Source of the DNA: an uncultured Lachnospiraceae bacterium
GTDB taxonomy: Bacteria; Bacillota; Clostridia; Lachnospirales; Lachnospiraceae
Reading direction: 5' to 3'
NCBI GenBank assembly: GCA_910588125.1
Contig: CAJUPI010000007.1
Span: 24,980-88,979 of the forward strand
DNA: 64,000 nucleotides
Below are positions 33,845 through 43,198 of the stretch, piece after piece; within the stretch, counting starts at the first letter, position 1, and every line of letters begins with the position of its first letter. Below the pieces are notes generated by a model, which saw only the letters and a list, made by a program, of their open reading frames with translations, did no database searches and was not told the DNA's origin. Both the position numbers and the translations under genes were made by a program.

Positions 33845-34531
33845 ATGGAAACAAAGAATGGATTATTTGATTGTTTTTTCACCTATGGAGAACGAACTGT
33901 CGTAGAAAAAAACAAGATTATATATGCTCCGGATAATAAAGTCCAGACAGACTCTCTCTATTATCTGGAATCCGGGCTGGTTGCACTGATGAGCTATTCC
34001 AAAGGAGGGGATGAGCGGGTATATCTTTACATGAAAGGGCCGCGAATCATTTCTTTTATGGCCTTGCTGCTGAGTGTCACCAATTGTCAGGAGATCACCG
34101 GCAATGGCGTTCCCAGCCAATTGGTTCAAATGACCAAAACCCGCTGCGTACTCTATCGGATGCAGGGATCTACCTTCCGTAAGCTCCTTGACGAAGATCT
34201 CAAATTTAACCGGCTCATTTTACAGGCAACCGCCGCCAATTTCCAGGAAGTTTTAAGCCATTTCCAACAAGCTTTGGAAGACAGCGCCAGTGTCCGTCTC
34301 TGTCGTTTGCTGTTGGATTCCTGCATTGTCAAAGACGGCAAAAAGGTTCTTCCTAAAACCATGAGCTTTTTGGAAATGTCCAAATATTTAGGCACCCATC
34401 CTGTGACGGTATCCCGCATCGTAGCCATATTGAAAAAAGACGGCTGTATTGTCAAAGAGCAGGGCTTCGTCGTGATTCGCAATGAAGAACGGCTCTTACA
34501 AATGATCGAAAATGAGATTGATATTAAATAA
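33845..34531 (+). CDS. Crp/Fnr-family transcriptional regulator
   Basis: A 228-residue regulator with an N-terminal cyclic-nucleotide-binding-like beta barrel (YYLESGLVALMSYSKGGDE, about residues 39-57), a long dimer helix near 110-140, and a C-terminal helix-turn-helix MSFLEMSKYLGTHPVTVSRI (about 178-197). It lacks the N-terminal cysteine cluster of Fnr and the cAMP-binding Arg/Glu pattern of Crp. It is divergent from the SLC13-ASST operon, with a palindromic box between them, and is probably its activator. By analogy with CprK, a Crp/Fnr protein that senses chlorophenols, a phenolic or aryl-sulfate ligand is an attractive guess. Its 3' end overlaps the convergent VanZ gene by eight bases. 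Confidence 0.87.
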   Translation: METKNGLFDCFFTYGERTVVEKNKIIYAPDNKVQTDSLYYLESGLVALMSYSKGGDERVYLYMKGPRIISFMALLLSVTNCQEITGNGVPSQLVQMTKTRCVLYRMQGSTFRKLLDEDLKFNRLILQATAANFQEVLSHFQQALEDSASVRLCRLLLDSCIVKDGKKVLPKTMSFLEMSKYLGTHPVTVSRIVAILKKDGCIVKEQGFVVIRNEERLLQMIENEIDIK

Positions 34532-35051
34532 AAGCTGCTGCCATCTGGTAACAAAACCAGCCGAGCACAGCTCCCAAAACGTTCATAACAACATCATCCA
34601 GCTGGCAATACCCTCTTTGGGTTGCCAGCTGGACAAGCTCGATTGCCATGCTGCAAAAAACGGCGGACAAAATGCATCTCCCACTCTTTCTTAAAAATGG
34701 AATACTGCCGGGAACCAATATCCCATAAGGAATAAACAACAGCAGATTCTCAATCACATACCCTCGTGAACTCACGGTATCCCCCCAGGTTCCAAACAAA
34801 TTCAGATTCACTCCTGCACGCGAGCCAGGCTCCCTTGAAAAATATACCAGCTCCGCCAAAACCACCAGATAAACCACACAAAGGAACTGACAGGCCAGGG
34901 TGGTCCTCTTCACCGGTTTCAACGGCCGCCCTGCCCTGCTCCAGACAAAGAAAATCAGCAAAAACAGGGCGCCGGCCATCAATCCCTGAGGCAGATATCC
35001 CACCGGCTCCTGCATATCCTTACAAATTGTCAGAAAAAGTTCTTTACCCAT
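34524..35051 (-). CDS. VanZ-family membrane protein
   Basis: A 175-residue protein with four to five hydrophobic segments. The family landmarks LNLFGTWGDTVSSRGYVIENLLLFIPYG (here LNLFGTW, then NLLLFIPYG at about residues 101-109), AVFCSMAIELVQLATQRGYC and LDDVVMNVLGAVLGW (about 152-166) identify VanZ, first described in teicoplanin resistance clusters. Most members are of unknown function and lie near surface polysaccharide genes. Here it is the last gene of the EPS locus, 43 bp after the repeat-protein gene, and no van genes are present. Confidence 0.85.
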   Translation of the reverse strand: MGKELFLTICKDMQEPVGYLPQGLMAGALFLLIFFVWSRAGRPLKPVKRTTLACQFLCVVYLVVLAELVYFSREPGSRAGVNLNLFGTWGDTVSSRGYVIENLLLFIPYGILVPGSIPFLRKSGRCILSAVFCSMAIELVQLATQRGYCQLDDVVMNVLGAVLGWFCYQMAAAFI

Positions 35052-35094
35052 CTGTCTTCCGTCACCATATGCCTTTTAACAATTTCTATATTTC

Positions 35095-37284
35095 TCAATC
35101 TTTATTCCAGACCAGGGTCTTTGCCCCTGCCGCCTGTTTGGGCTGCATGGAAACCGGCGACTTTATAATATTCCCATTTTCATCTGTCGCCCATTCACCG
35201 CCCACTCCATCTTTTACCGTCTGCGCCTTTATCACCCTGCCTTCCCCGTCAACCAGGTATATCTTTCCACTATCCGTCTTTACTGGCTCATAAAGCATCT
35301 CTTCCGATGCTGTCTGGCGCCGTCCCCGGTAATAAAGGCAACCATCCGAAATACCATCGACCGCTTTCCCCTCACTGTCAAATTGATAAACTGCCATTCC
35401 GCTTCCGTCATCTGCCAGACAGACGCCTTTTACCGCGGCATTTTTGTTTTCTTTATCAAAATAATAAATCGGGCCGTCCTCCAGTTCGATAAATCCTGTC
35501 TGAGTGCGGCCATAGCAGTCAAACGCAAAAAGCTCTCCCTGTATCTCTTTTATGATAAGCTGATCCTTGGCCGCACGAAGTGCCTGGCCGGCTTCATCAA
35601 AATAATACCAAGTCTCTGACAATTCCCCCGCCATATCATTAGAGCCCATCGTCTTCACCCAACAGTTTGCCGCCCGTTCCCCCTGGGCCAGCCCGTCTGC
35701 CGCCTCTGGCATATAATAGCCAAAACCAATTATTTCCGGTACGGTAGTGCGCAGCTTCGCCCAGCCAAGATGCATCAAACCGTAGCGATCCACGCAATAT
35801 TTTCCACCTGATATTTCCACCTCCCTATAAGGATTGGACAAGCTTCTCACCAGCTTACCGCTATTCGAGGGATCAAAATAAAAATATGCCTGATCCCCAT
35901 AATATTTCATATAATTTCCTACTACTCCATCATTGATCCAGCCTGCTGGAATCTCCAGATACTGCCAGCCATATCTCTGAGCGCCATCTGCTCCATAATA
36001 AGTGTATTCTCCGCTGGCATTTCTTTTCCAACCGGTAACCATCGCACCGTTTTTATTGAAGCAATACTCCTTTCCCTCAATGGTATAAGTATTCTCCGCC
36101 AGCATATAACCATTCGCATCAGCATAATACCAATTGGTGTACTCCTCCCCGTTATTGTTCACTCCACTGATGGCAAACCAGGCGGCTTGCGGCATAGAAC
36201 CATCCTCCAGAAAATACTGCTTCCTTCCATGCTTGTCTGTCAGCCAGCGCTTACGGTAATTGGTGCTATTTACATCAAAATAGTACTTTTTTCCGTCAAT
36301 TTCATAAATCCCGTTTCTATATGTCTTGCCTTCACTGTCCGCATAATACCAGCGTTCCGTCACAACATTCGTATCTGTATTCGTTGTAGGAACCTGGAAC
36401 CAGCCCCCTGTTTGCAGAACCCCGTCTTCCTCCAGATAATACCGCTCCTTCTCCTCCGTTACATACCAGCGCTTCCGGTAATTCAAACCATTGGCATCAA
36501 AATAATACGTTTTATCCTCCAAATTATAAAAACCTCCCTTTAGCTGGCCAGTCTCCTCGGAAAGATAGTACCAGTTTGTATAAGGTACTCCGGAGCTGTA
36601 TACCCCACTGACCGAAAACCAGCCCGCCTCCTGGGTTGTTCCATCTTCATTGGCATAATATTTTTTGTCATCGACTGTAAACCAGCGCTTGCGGTAATTG
36701 GCTCCATTAACGTCAAAATAATAATTTTTTCCGCCAACGGTATGCCAGCCGTTTAAAAGCAGGGTTCCGTCTGCGTTGGCATAACGCCAGGTAGTATAGG
36801 GATTTCCTTTACTGTCTGCCGCATCCACTGAGAACCAGCCGGAATGCTCTTTTCCGGTATCTGCGTTAATATAATATTTCTGCCCATCCAGTTCAAAAAC
36901 CCGGCCACGAACAGCAGCTCCTGAACTGTTAAAATAAAATTCATATCCATTTACTAAAAACCAGCCGTTCCGATAAACCCGGCCACCTTCACCGGCGTAA
37001 TACCAGCTTGTCCGAACCGGATCTTTGGGTTCCTTGGTAACGGATTTAAGAGAAAACCATTGATTTTCTATGAGCGTCCCTGTCTCATCCAGATAATATT
37101 TCTCATTCTCATAAGTAACCCAGCCACTGCTCACGGCTTCATCATTCTTTAAGTAAGACCATCCGCCATCGGCGAGAGGCTGCCATCCGGTGTAGGCATA
37201 AACCGAATGACAACCAAGTATGGTAAGGATACTGGCTAAAATAAAGCTGTGGCGTTTTGTGTGGCGCTTTTTTGATTTTTTCAT
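35095..37284 (-). CDS. Secreted choline-binding-type (cell wall/glucan-binding) repeat protein
   Basis: A 729-residue exported protein when started at MKKSKKRHTKRH (ATG at 37284 with GGGAG upstream). A basic N-terminus and hydrophobic core (FILASILTILGCHSVYA) form the signal peptide. The rest is a chain of aromatic 20-residue repeats of the CW_binding type (YYFDVNG..YRKRW, GWFSVSG, YTNWYYA). In the first half they are arranged in a higher-order unit of about 60-70 residues repeated at least four times, visible also at DNA level around 36260, 36480 and 36700. No enzymatic domain is apparent. Such proteins bind choline or glucans on the cell surface; as part of the EPS locus it may hold the polymer to the wall. 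Confidence 0.85.
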   Translation of the reverse strand: MKKSKKRHTKRHSFILASILTILGCHSVYAYTGWQPLADGGWSYLKNDEAVSSGWVTYENEKYYLDETGTLIENQWFSLKSVTKEPKDPVRTSWYYAGEGGRVYRNGWFLVNGYEFYFNSSGAAVRGRVFELDGQKYYINADTGKEHSGWFSVDAADSKGNPYTTWRYANADGTLLLNGWHTVGGKNYYFDVNGANYRKRWFTVDDKKYYANEDGTTQEAGWFSVSGVYSSGVPYTNWYYLSEETGQLKGGFYNLEDKTYYFDANGLNYRKRWYVTEEKERYYLEEDGVLQTGGWFQVPTTNTDTNVVTERWYYADSEGKTYRNGIYEIDGKKYYFDVNSTNYRKRWLTDKHGRKQYFLEDGSMPQAAWFAISGVNNNGEEYTNWYYADANGYMLAENTYTIEGKEYCFNKNGAMVTGWKRNASGEYTYYGADGAQRYGWQYLEIPAGWINDGVVGNYMKYYGDQAYFYFDPSNSGKLVRSLSNPYREVEISGGKYCVDRYGLMHLGWAKLRTTVPEIIGFGYYMPEAADGLAQGERAANCWVKTMGSNDMAGELSETWYYFDEAGQALRAAKDQLIIKEIQGELFAFDCYGRTQTGFIELEDGPIYYFDKENKNAAVKGVCLADDGSGMAVYQFDSEGKAVDGISDGCLYYRGRRQTASEEMLYEPVKTDSGKIYLVDGEGRVIKAQTVKDGVGGEWATDENGNIIKSPVSMQPKQAAGAKTLVWNKD

Positions 37285-37309
37285 TGTGTGCTCCCTTATA
37301 ACTGCTATT

Positions 37310-38737
37310 TTATTTAAAACCATCTTTTCGTTTGTAAATTAATTTCATATTTTCTTTGAGATACTTATAAGACAACCCTAAATATATACATCCGCCTGCT
37401 ATAATTTGTATAATCATGGTTTTAAAACTTAGTCCCATAAAATATTGTAGTACTTGCAATATAGCAAACATAATCATACCATAAAATGTAAACTTTAAAT
37501 TTGAGACAAACATTTTTTCAATGTCTAATTCCTTTCGCAAAACGATAGATTGATATAATGGTACTGAAAACTCTGCTGCAAGCGTACCTACACATGCACC
37601 TACCGCACCATATTTAGGAATTAAAAACAGATTAATTATCAAATTTAAAATCGCTCCTAATGAAATGGACTTAATATAAATATCATCCCTCTTGGTTGGA
37701 ATGATATACTGTGTTCTTACAACATTTCCCCAACCGATTAAAATCAGAGTCACCGCTAAAATATTCATCAGCAATGCGCTCTGCGTAAATGCCGCGCCAT
37801 AAAACCAAGGTACTAAAGAATAGGAAACAGACAGCACCCCAAAACACATCGCATTTGTCATAAAACAGATAAAAGAAAGCGAACTGGTAATTCCTTTTTT
37901 TACTTCTTCAATTTTTCCTTGTGAAAGCATGGCAGACATTCTTGGCATCATAACTTGTCCTAATGAAGAAATAAACATAGTTAAGGAATAAATTATCTTT
38001 TCTGCATTTTCATATAATCCGTTTTGATTTAAATCTTTGGTAAGCCAGCCTAGCATAACCTTGTCCATTGAACGATAAATATTTAGAGCAATGACTGGTA
38101 TCATCAAAATTAAGCACGGCCTGACATGTGCTAATATCTTATTTAAACTTAAAGTTTCAAATGAAAGATAATCTTTGCCCATTGTAAAAAAGCAAATATA
38201 AGTTATTAGATATCCTAATGAATAGATAAGACAATATTTCCAAACATCATCTAATTGTTTTATCAATATGAATACTGCCATAACCTCTAAAATTTTAACA
38301 ATCATATTCTTTGTTGAGGTTTCTTTAAATCTTTCTATGCCAAACAAAAACCAGTCGATATTCAAACCATTTCCAATAACCCAAATGCCAAATACAAGTC
38401 CTATCATTCTATTTTCTTCATATGTTATCAACACAAGCAAAAAATAGACAATAGATATTAATATTGTAACCATTAACTGCATCACATAAATGGATGCAAA
38501 TTCTTCCGTTAATTTCTTTTTATTATTTTTAACTTCTGCAATTCTTCTTGTTCCATAGTTGGTAAGTCCAAGCTTTGCAAGTAACGTAAAATAATATGTA
38601 ATTGCATAATAATATGAGTAGATTCCTACTCCCTCTGTGCCTAAAACCCTAGAAATATATGGAGCTGTTATAAGCGGCGTTATGACACTCAAAATATTAT
38701 ATATCACAACATACAGATAATTTTTTTTTGAATTCAT
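37310..38737 (-). CDS. Polysaccharide flippase (Wzx-like, MOP superfamily)
   Basis: A 475-residue polytopic membrane protein of the polysaccharide-exporter family: it begins with NYLYVVIYNILSVITPLITA, followed by PYISRVLGTEGVGIYSYYYA (about residues 26-45), and has twelve to fourteen hydrophobic segments. It would flip the undecaprenyl-linked repeat unit to the outer face. GAGG lies seven bases before the ATG. It is part of an AT-rich block (37310-43114), with base composition clearly different from the flanking EPS genes, as expected for a variable, exchangeable serotype region. Confidence 0.9.
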   Translation of the reverse strand: MNSKKNYLYVVIYNILSVITPLITAPYISRVLGTEGVGIYSYYYAITYYFTLLAKLGLTNYGTRRIAEVKNNKKKLTEEFASIYVMQLMVTILISIVYFLLVLITYEENRMIGLVFGIWVIGNGLNIDWFLFGIERFKETSTKNMIVKILEVMAVFILIKQLDDVWKYCLIYSLGYLITYICFFTMGKDYLSFETLSLNKILAHVRPCLILMIPVIALNIYRSMDKVMLGWLTKDLNQNGLYENAEKIIYSLTMFISSLGQVMMPRMSAMLSQGKIEEVKKGITSSLSFICFMTNAMCFGVLSVSYSLVPWFYGAAFTQSALLMNILAVTLILIGWGNVVRTQYIIPTKRDDIYIKSISLGAILNLIINLFLIPKYGAVGACVGTLAAEFSVPLYQSIVLRKELDIEKMFVSNLKFTFYGMIMFAILQVLQYFMGLSFKTMIIQIIAGGCIYLGLSYKYLKENMKLIYKRKDGFK

Positions 38738-38774
38738 AATCTAACCTCATTTTTTATTATAACATCTATAGAAG

Positions 38775-39749
38775 TTATTTAACAACAAAAAACACATCTT
38801 CCATAGGTCGTCTGCATGAACAAGGAATCAGACATCTCTCTTTATAATATCCGGCTCCAATTACAATAGCAATTTTTTCACTGACCGGCAGCTTTAACTT
38901 CCTCTTTATCATAGTATCTTCACTTTTCTTATTGGACCATTGCATAAAACACGAACCTATATTTCTGGCATGAAGTCCATTTATAAAATTCATAGAAGTC
39001 AGCCCTGCATTTAAATATCCCTGATTTCTCTCACCATAATATTCAAATGCAGCTGTATCATATGTAACAATAAAATAAGTCACTGTATTTTTATTAAATC
39101 CGCTTACCCCCATAATCGTATTATCCAATATCTTCTTAATTTCACAATTATCTATTTTATAAATTTTACACATTTGACGATTACACGCTGTTGGAGCCTC
39201 TAAAAAGCATTTTAAAGCGAACTCTATATCGTATTGCTCCAATGGTTTATCTTGAAAATCTCTCACAGAATGTCTTGAAAAAATCACCTTTTCAAATGAA
39301 TCCTCCACTGACAGCAAAGGTGCATACATTAACTGTTTTCCTGCTCTGTAATTGCTCAAAATAGCATTATCTTTTAGAAACTTTTCTACTAAAATATAGG
39401 TATCATCGCGTTCCCATTCATATTCATCAATAAACTTACACCACTCCTGAAGTACGGAATATCCCAATTGGTATTCAAAATCACTAACAGAAGAATAATG
39501 ATTTAAAATATTAACTAATTGTAAAACCTTCTCCCGTCCAAAATAACGAGGCTGAGGCATACACAATCCTTTTTCTATACTATGGACAATCAGCATAATT
39601 CGAAATTTATAGTTCCCCTTATCTTCTGCCTTCTCAAGATAATGCTCAGAAAATATTTTTGCATCATTCAAAAACTCCTGCCTGATTTTTTCTTTTTTAA
39701 CCACCCGTCTTAAAGCATCATTCTGCTTTAATAGTTCAATTAATTTCAT
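38775..39749 (-). CDS. Nitroreductase-family protein of the EPS locus
   Basis: A 324-residue protein when started at MKLIELLKQ (ATG at 39749, with GGAGG upstream). The C-terminal half is a nitroreductase-like FMN-binding domain: SRHSVRDFQDKPLE (about residues 156-169), EAPTACNRQMCKIY, GLTSMNFINGLHARNIGSC and the closing motif. The N-terminal 150 residues are a helical extension with SIEKGLCMPQPRYFG, a combination also found in other polysaccharide clusters next to pyruvyl transferase genes. Its substrate is unknown; a redox tailoring step on a sugar precursor, or a link to the pyruvyl transferases on either side, are possible. Confidence 0.78.
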   Translation of the reverse strand: MKLIELLKQNDALRRVVKKEKIRQEFLNDAKIFSEHYLEKAEDKGNYKFRIMLIVHSIEKGLCMPQPRYFGREKVLQLVNILNHYSSVSDFEYQLGYSVLQEWCKFIDEYEWERDDTYILVEKFLKDNAILSNYRAGKQLMYAPLLSVEDSFEKVIFSRHSVRDFQDKPLEQYDIEFALKCFLEAPTACNRQMCKIYKIDNCEIKKILDNTIMGVSGFNKNTVTYFIVTYDTAAFEYYGERNQGYLNAGLTSMNFINGLHARNIGSCFMQWSNKKSEDTMIKRKLKLPVSEKIAIVIGAGYYKERCLIPCSCRRPMEDVFFVVK

Positions 39750-39772
39750 ATCTAATATGCCTCCATAATATT

Positions 39773-40825
39773 TTAAATACATTCGTTTATCGCCTTGTAT
39801 AAATATGATCTTGAAACAGATTTCAGCTGTTCCAATTTTTGATTAACTATTTTATAGTCAATTTTTTCCTTAACCAAAACATCTACATCATCTTTAACCA
39901 GCCTGGTTTCCAGCCCTAAACTGTACAACAATTCTTTGACTTTTACTTTATTAAAATCTAAAGATATAAATATTTTATTAAAGATTACGGAAAACACAGT
40001 TCCATGAAACGTATTAGTTACAATATATTCTGCACAAAGAAAATACGACAGAAAATTTTCTATGGTAGATGGCTTCCATTCATGGCTTCCTTCTATATAT
40101 TTTCCAACACAAATAATTTTTAACTCTTTTTCCTTTGCAAATAATTTAAGCTTTACGCGTAATTCCTCCGATAAATCTTCAAAAAGATATATTAAAATAT
40201 ACTTTTCATTTATTTCAAAACATTTTTTTCTATAAAAATCAAAATCCAAAAGTAATGTAGGATCACAATTCAAAACCGTATCATGATCTACGATACGTTC
40301 TACATAACTTTTTGTATAATTATCTCTAACTCCAATTTGCTTTATTTTTCTCAAACCATTTACAGAATATTTAAATGTATCAAGTTTATCATAACACGAA
40401 TTGGCTATTGATGCAGCATAGGTAATAATCGGTATACTATTATCCCATTTAGTTCCCCAGAATAATTCTGAAGATTTCAAAAAATAATTAGAATTAATAT
40501 CCCATACAGTATCGCTCCCAATAACTAGGCAATCTATCCCTTCTCCTTTTACTTGATCTGCATTCAATGAAACAAATACTTGTTCAATATACTTCTCATA
40601 ATAAAAATATCTTTCAAAACAATGGACAATATTAGCTCTATTCTTAATTGCTTTTAGAACACTTTTTAATAGATTTTTCTTTGAGTGAGCAGAATATTTA
40701 TTTCTCGTGGATATAAAATAAACATCAAATCCAAATGAACGCAAAACTTCCTGTAATGCTGTCGCCTGTAAAACACTCCCTGTATTCTCTGTATAATAAA
40801 CTGTCACTATCCCTATTTTACTCAT
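39773..40825 (-). CDS. Polysaccharide pyruvyl transferase family protein, copy 1
   Basis: A 350-residue protein of the PvyT (CsaB/WcaK-like) family. It opens KIGIVTVYYTENTGSVLQA, and IDCLVIGSDTVWDIN (about residues 95-109), SYVERIVDHDTVLNCDPTLLLD (split here at VDHD and DPTLL) and ITNTFHGTVFSVIFNK (about 273-288) are family landmarks. Members add ketal-linked pyruvate from PEP to sugars, or act as divergent transferases. The start overlaps the polymerase gene by eight bases. It resembles the protein at 42011-43114; two such enzymes suggest a multiply decorated repeat unit. Confidence 0.82.
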   Translation of the reverse strand: MSKIGIVTVYYTENTGSVLQATALQEVLRSFGFDVYFISTRNKYSAHSKKNLLKSVLKAIKNRANIVHCFERYFYYEKYIEQVFVSLNADQVKGEGIDCLVIGSDTVWDINSNYFLKSSELFWGTKWDNSIPIITYAASIANSCYDKLDTFKYSVNGLRKIKQIGVRDNYTKSYVERIVDHDTVLNCDPTLLLDFDFYRKKCFEINEKYILIYLFEDLSEELRVKLKLFAKEKELKIICVGKYIEGSHEWKPSTIENFLSYFLCAEYIVTNTFHGTVFSVIFNKIFISLDFNKVKVKELLYSLGLETRLVKDDVDVLVKEKIDYKIVNQKLEQLKSVSRSYLYKAINECI

Positions 40826-41963
40826 ATATACAACTCTCTCTTCCCGTATCTCTTGGATACCTATTAAAACAAAATATCATACTATATGCCAGAATCCAAA
40901 ACGGCAAAGAACCATTTCCAAGGAAATGTGAACACGCCATTTCAATAAACAAATAAACCATTATCAAAAATGAATAATTATTTTTTGCTATTGATGAAAT
41001 TCCATATGTAAAGCAAACCAGCCCTGCTGCTGATACCTCTAAATACAATCGTACAATATCATTATGGATGCTTACATGTACAAATTTATTATACCAGGGT
41101 ACATCAATCCAAAGAAACGTCCCTAATCCTTTGCTGAGTTCATCACTTTCAAATGCCGTTACAATTGTTTCAAATCTAAACATCAAAAATGCATGCAGAT
41201 CCAATCCAGTTAAAGAGGTAAACCACTGGGAAAAAGAATCTGTTAGTAAAATTTGTACTATTGCTGGAAGACATAGAGCTATACCTGTAATTAACACATA
41301 AAATTTTTTTGATACAATTCCATTTCTGCTGATTTTACTATGAAAAATCGTTATAAATATAAGATAAAGCAAACACATTCTTTTCCATGCAAGGATACAA
41401 CAAATTGCTGTTATAATTCTTTTAATCCTATCATCTATAAACGTATAATAAATATATAGCATTAAGAACATATGCGCACATGGATTTTCAAATGGAGAAC
41501 TTGACTTAATAAAAGAAAAATTTAAATGGATCTCTTTACTAACTATTGTCCATAAAAACATTCCAAAACAAAAAATCATTCCCAATAAGAACATATTCAT
41601 GATCTTATCTAATGCATATATTGTGGAATCATTTAGAAAAATCAAATGCACAAATATTATTGGTATTATCAAATAATAGATTTCTGATATCCAACCAGTA
41701 GAAAATCCATTTAAAATCATATATACTAACGAGATCATAAATAAGATTACTGAAACCATAACCACTCTTTTGACTTCATATGTAATACTAAATTTAAAGT
41801 CATTATTTCTTATTTCATTTCCTAAACCTATTAGAACAAATAATATAAGTAATACATGCTTAAATCCTGTTCTATCTATTGAATATAAAAAAGGAACCTC
41901 ATCAAAAAACTGAGCACATAAAAGGAAAATAATTGGAAATAATACAAATGTTTTCTTTTTCAC
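40818..41963 (-). CDS. Polysaccharide polymerase-like membrane protein (Wzy candidate)
   Basis: A 381-residue polytopic protein with about ten hydrophobic segments and a longer loop near residues 235-310 containing FRFETIVTAFESDELSKGLG and HNDIVRLYLEVSAAG, a pattern like O-antigen ligase/polymerase proteins, in which a conserved His-Asn-Asp stretch sits in the large loop. The start is a GTG at 41963 with GGAGG ten bases upstream. Sequence conservation in this class is low, so the assignment rests on topology, the loop motif and the position between flippase and transferase genes. Confidence 0.72.
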   Translation of the reverse strand: MKKKTFVLFPIIFLLCAQFFDEVPFLYSIDRTGFKHVLLILFVLIGLGNEIRNNDFKFSITYEVKRVVMVSVILFMISLVYMILNGFSTGWISEIYYLIIPIIFVHLIFLNDSTIYALDKIMNMFLLGMIFCFGMFLWTIVSKEIHLNFSFIKSSSPFENPCAHMFLMLYIYYTFIDDRIKRIITAICCILAWKRMCLLYLIFITIFHSKISRNGIVSKKFYVLITGIALCLPAIVQILLTDSFSQWFTSLTGLDLHAFLMFRFETIVTAFESDELSKGLGTFLWIDVPWYNKFVHVSIHNDIVRLYLEVSAAGLVCFTYGISSIAKNNYSFLIMVYLFIEMACSHFLGNGSLPFWILAYSMIFCFNRYPRDTGRESCIYE

Positions 41964-42010
41964 TAAAAATTGGCCTCCATGTTATCCTTTACAAATTTCA
42001 CAAATAGCTT

Positions 42011-43114
42011 TCATGCCTCCGTCATCTTTTTTAAAATACGAATAGACTCTGCCCTATACTGTTCTAATTTATAATTCGGAATTGTAAAATCTATTTCTTT
42101 GAAAGCTAATGTCAGATTATCATCATCTTTTAATACCTGATCTGATAACCCCAATAATTTTAATATACTCATATTACGTGTTCCTGTATTATTATTGGGA
42201 AGTACCTCAACAAAAGGTGTATTAAAATTTATGGCAAATGCCGTGCCATGAAAAGAATCAGTAATCATGCAATCTGCATTTTTTATATACGAAAGAAATT
42301 GGCCTGCTGTTGGACACCATACGAATTTTCCTTCTCGTGTAAATTGATGAAACGAAGAAGAAATCCTTACTAGCGGAAGCCTTTTTGCTTCCGCAACTTT
42401 TTGAGCATATTTTCCAAGCTTTTTATCATTATGTAATTGATAAACAAGAACATATTTCGAATGTTTTATTGGTTCCATATACTTTTTCCACTCATTTATT
42501 GTCATAAGTAAAGTAGGATCCAAAACTTGATATGCATGAATACCTATATCCTCCAATATATGAACCGCACTATCTTCTCTTACTGCTATATACTGGTATC
42601 TGCATAACCATTTCTTATAATAATCTTTTAGTTTCGATGTAATCTCCGTCCGGCCAAAACTTGCAGCATAAGCAATTTTTTTACTTTCATCCTTTACAAA
42701 AGATAAACAGTAAGAATCATCATATTCTCCATTCTCTATTGGTCCCCAAACCTGATCACTTCCTGTCATATATACATCTGCAATAGGTGTATCCTTTTTT
42801 AATTCTTCTGGATCATTATATCTTCTTGTCAAATTAAGATATCTGTGTTGTTCCTTTTCAAATCTTCGACCTGCAGCAATACTTTCCGGTTGGCGTAGCA
42901 TTAAATAAATAAATTTTTTTACCAGATTACTGTTCCACTCTTTTTTATGTTTTAAAAGAGTCTTTTCATGCTGAGAATACAGCTCATCAAACCGGATATA
43001 ATCTATAATTTCACATGAATGGCCTAAATTTTCAATTACTTTCTGCGTTGCAAATGCCTGTAACAACGAACCATAATTTGTTATTGCATGTCTGGTTATT
43101 ATAGCAATTTTCAT
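42011..43114 (-). CDS. Polysaccharide pyruvyl transferase family protein, copy 2
   Basis: A 367-residue protein. MKIAIITRHAITNYGSLLQA at the N-terminus, ADVYMTGSDQVWGPIENGEY (about residues 112-131), ESKKIAYAASFGR, and DCMITDSFHGTAFAINFNTP (about 281-300) are the landmarks of the family, matching copy 1 at 39773-40825 in order. It shares the AT-rich composition of the block. AAAGGGA precedes the ATG. It likely transfers pyruvate or a related group to a sugar of the EPS repeat unit; donor and acceptor are unknown. Confidence 0.85.
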   Translation of the reverse strand: MKIAIITRHAITNYGSLLQAFATQKVIENLGHSCEIIDYIRFDELYSQHEKTLLKHKKEWNSNLVKKFIYLMLRQPESIAAGRRFEKEQHRYLNLTRRYNDPEELKKDTPIADVYMTGSDQVWGPIENGEYDDSYCLSFVKDESKKIAYAASFGRTEITSKLKDYYKKWLCRYQYIAVREDSAVHILEDIGIHAYQVLDPTLLMTINEWKKYMEPIKHSKYVLVYQLHNDKKLGKYAQKVAEAKRLPLVRISSSFHQFTREGKFVWCPTAGQFLSYIKNADCMITDSFHGTAFAINFNTPFVEVLPNNNTGTRNMSILKLLGLSDQVLKDDDNLTLAFKEIDFTIPNYKLEQYRAESIRILKKMTEA

Positions 43115-43198
43115 CTTAAATCATCCCTTTAATTATCACTTATACTATATTTCTTTTCTCAGTTACAGGATTATAAAAACCACTGCTATCCTCCCCCA

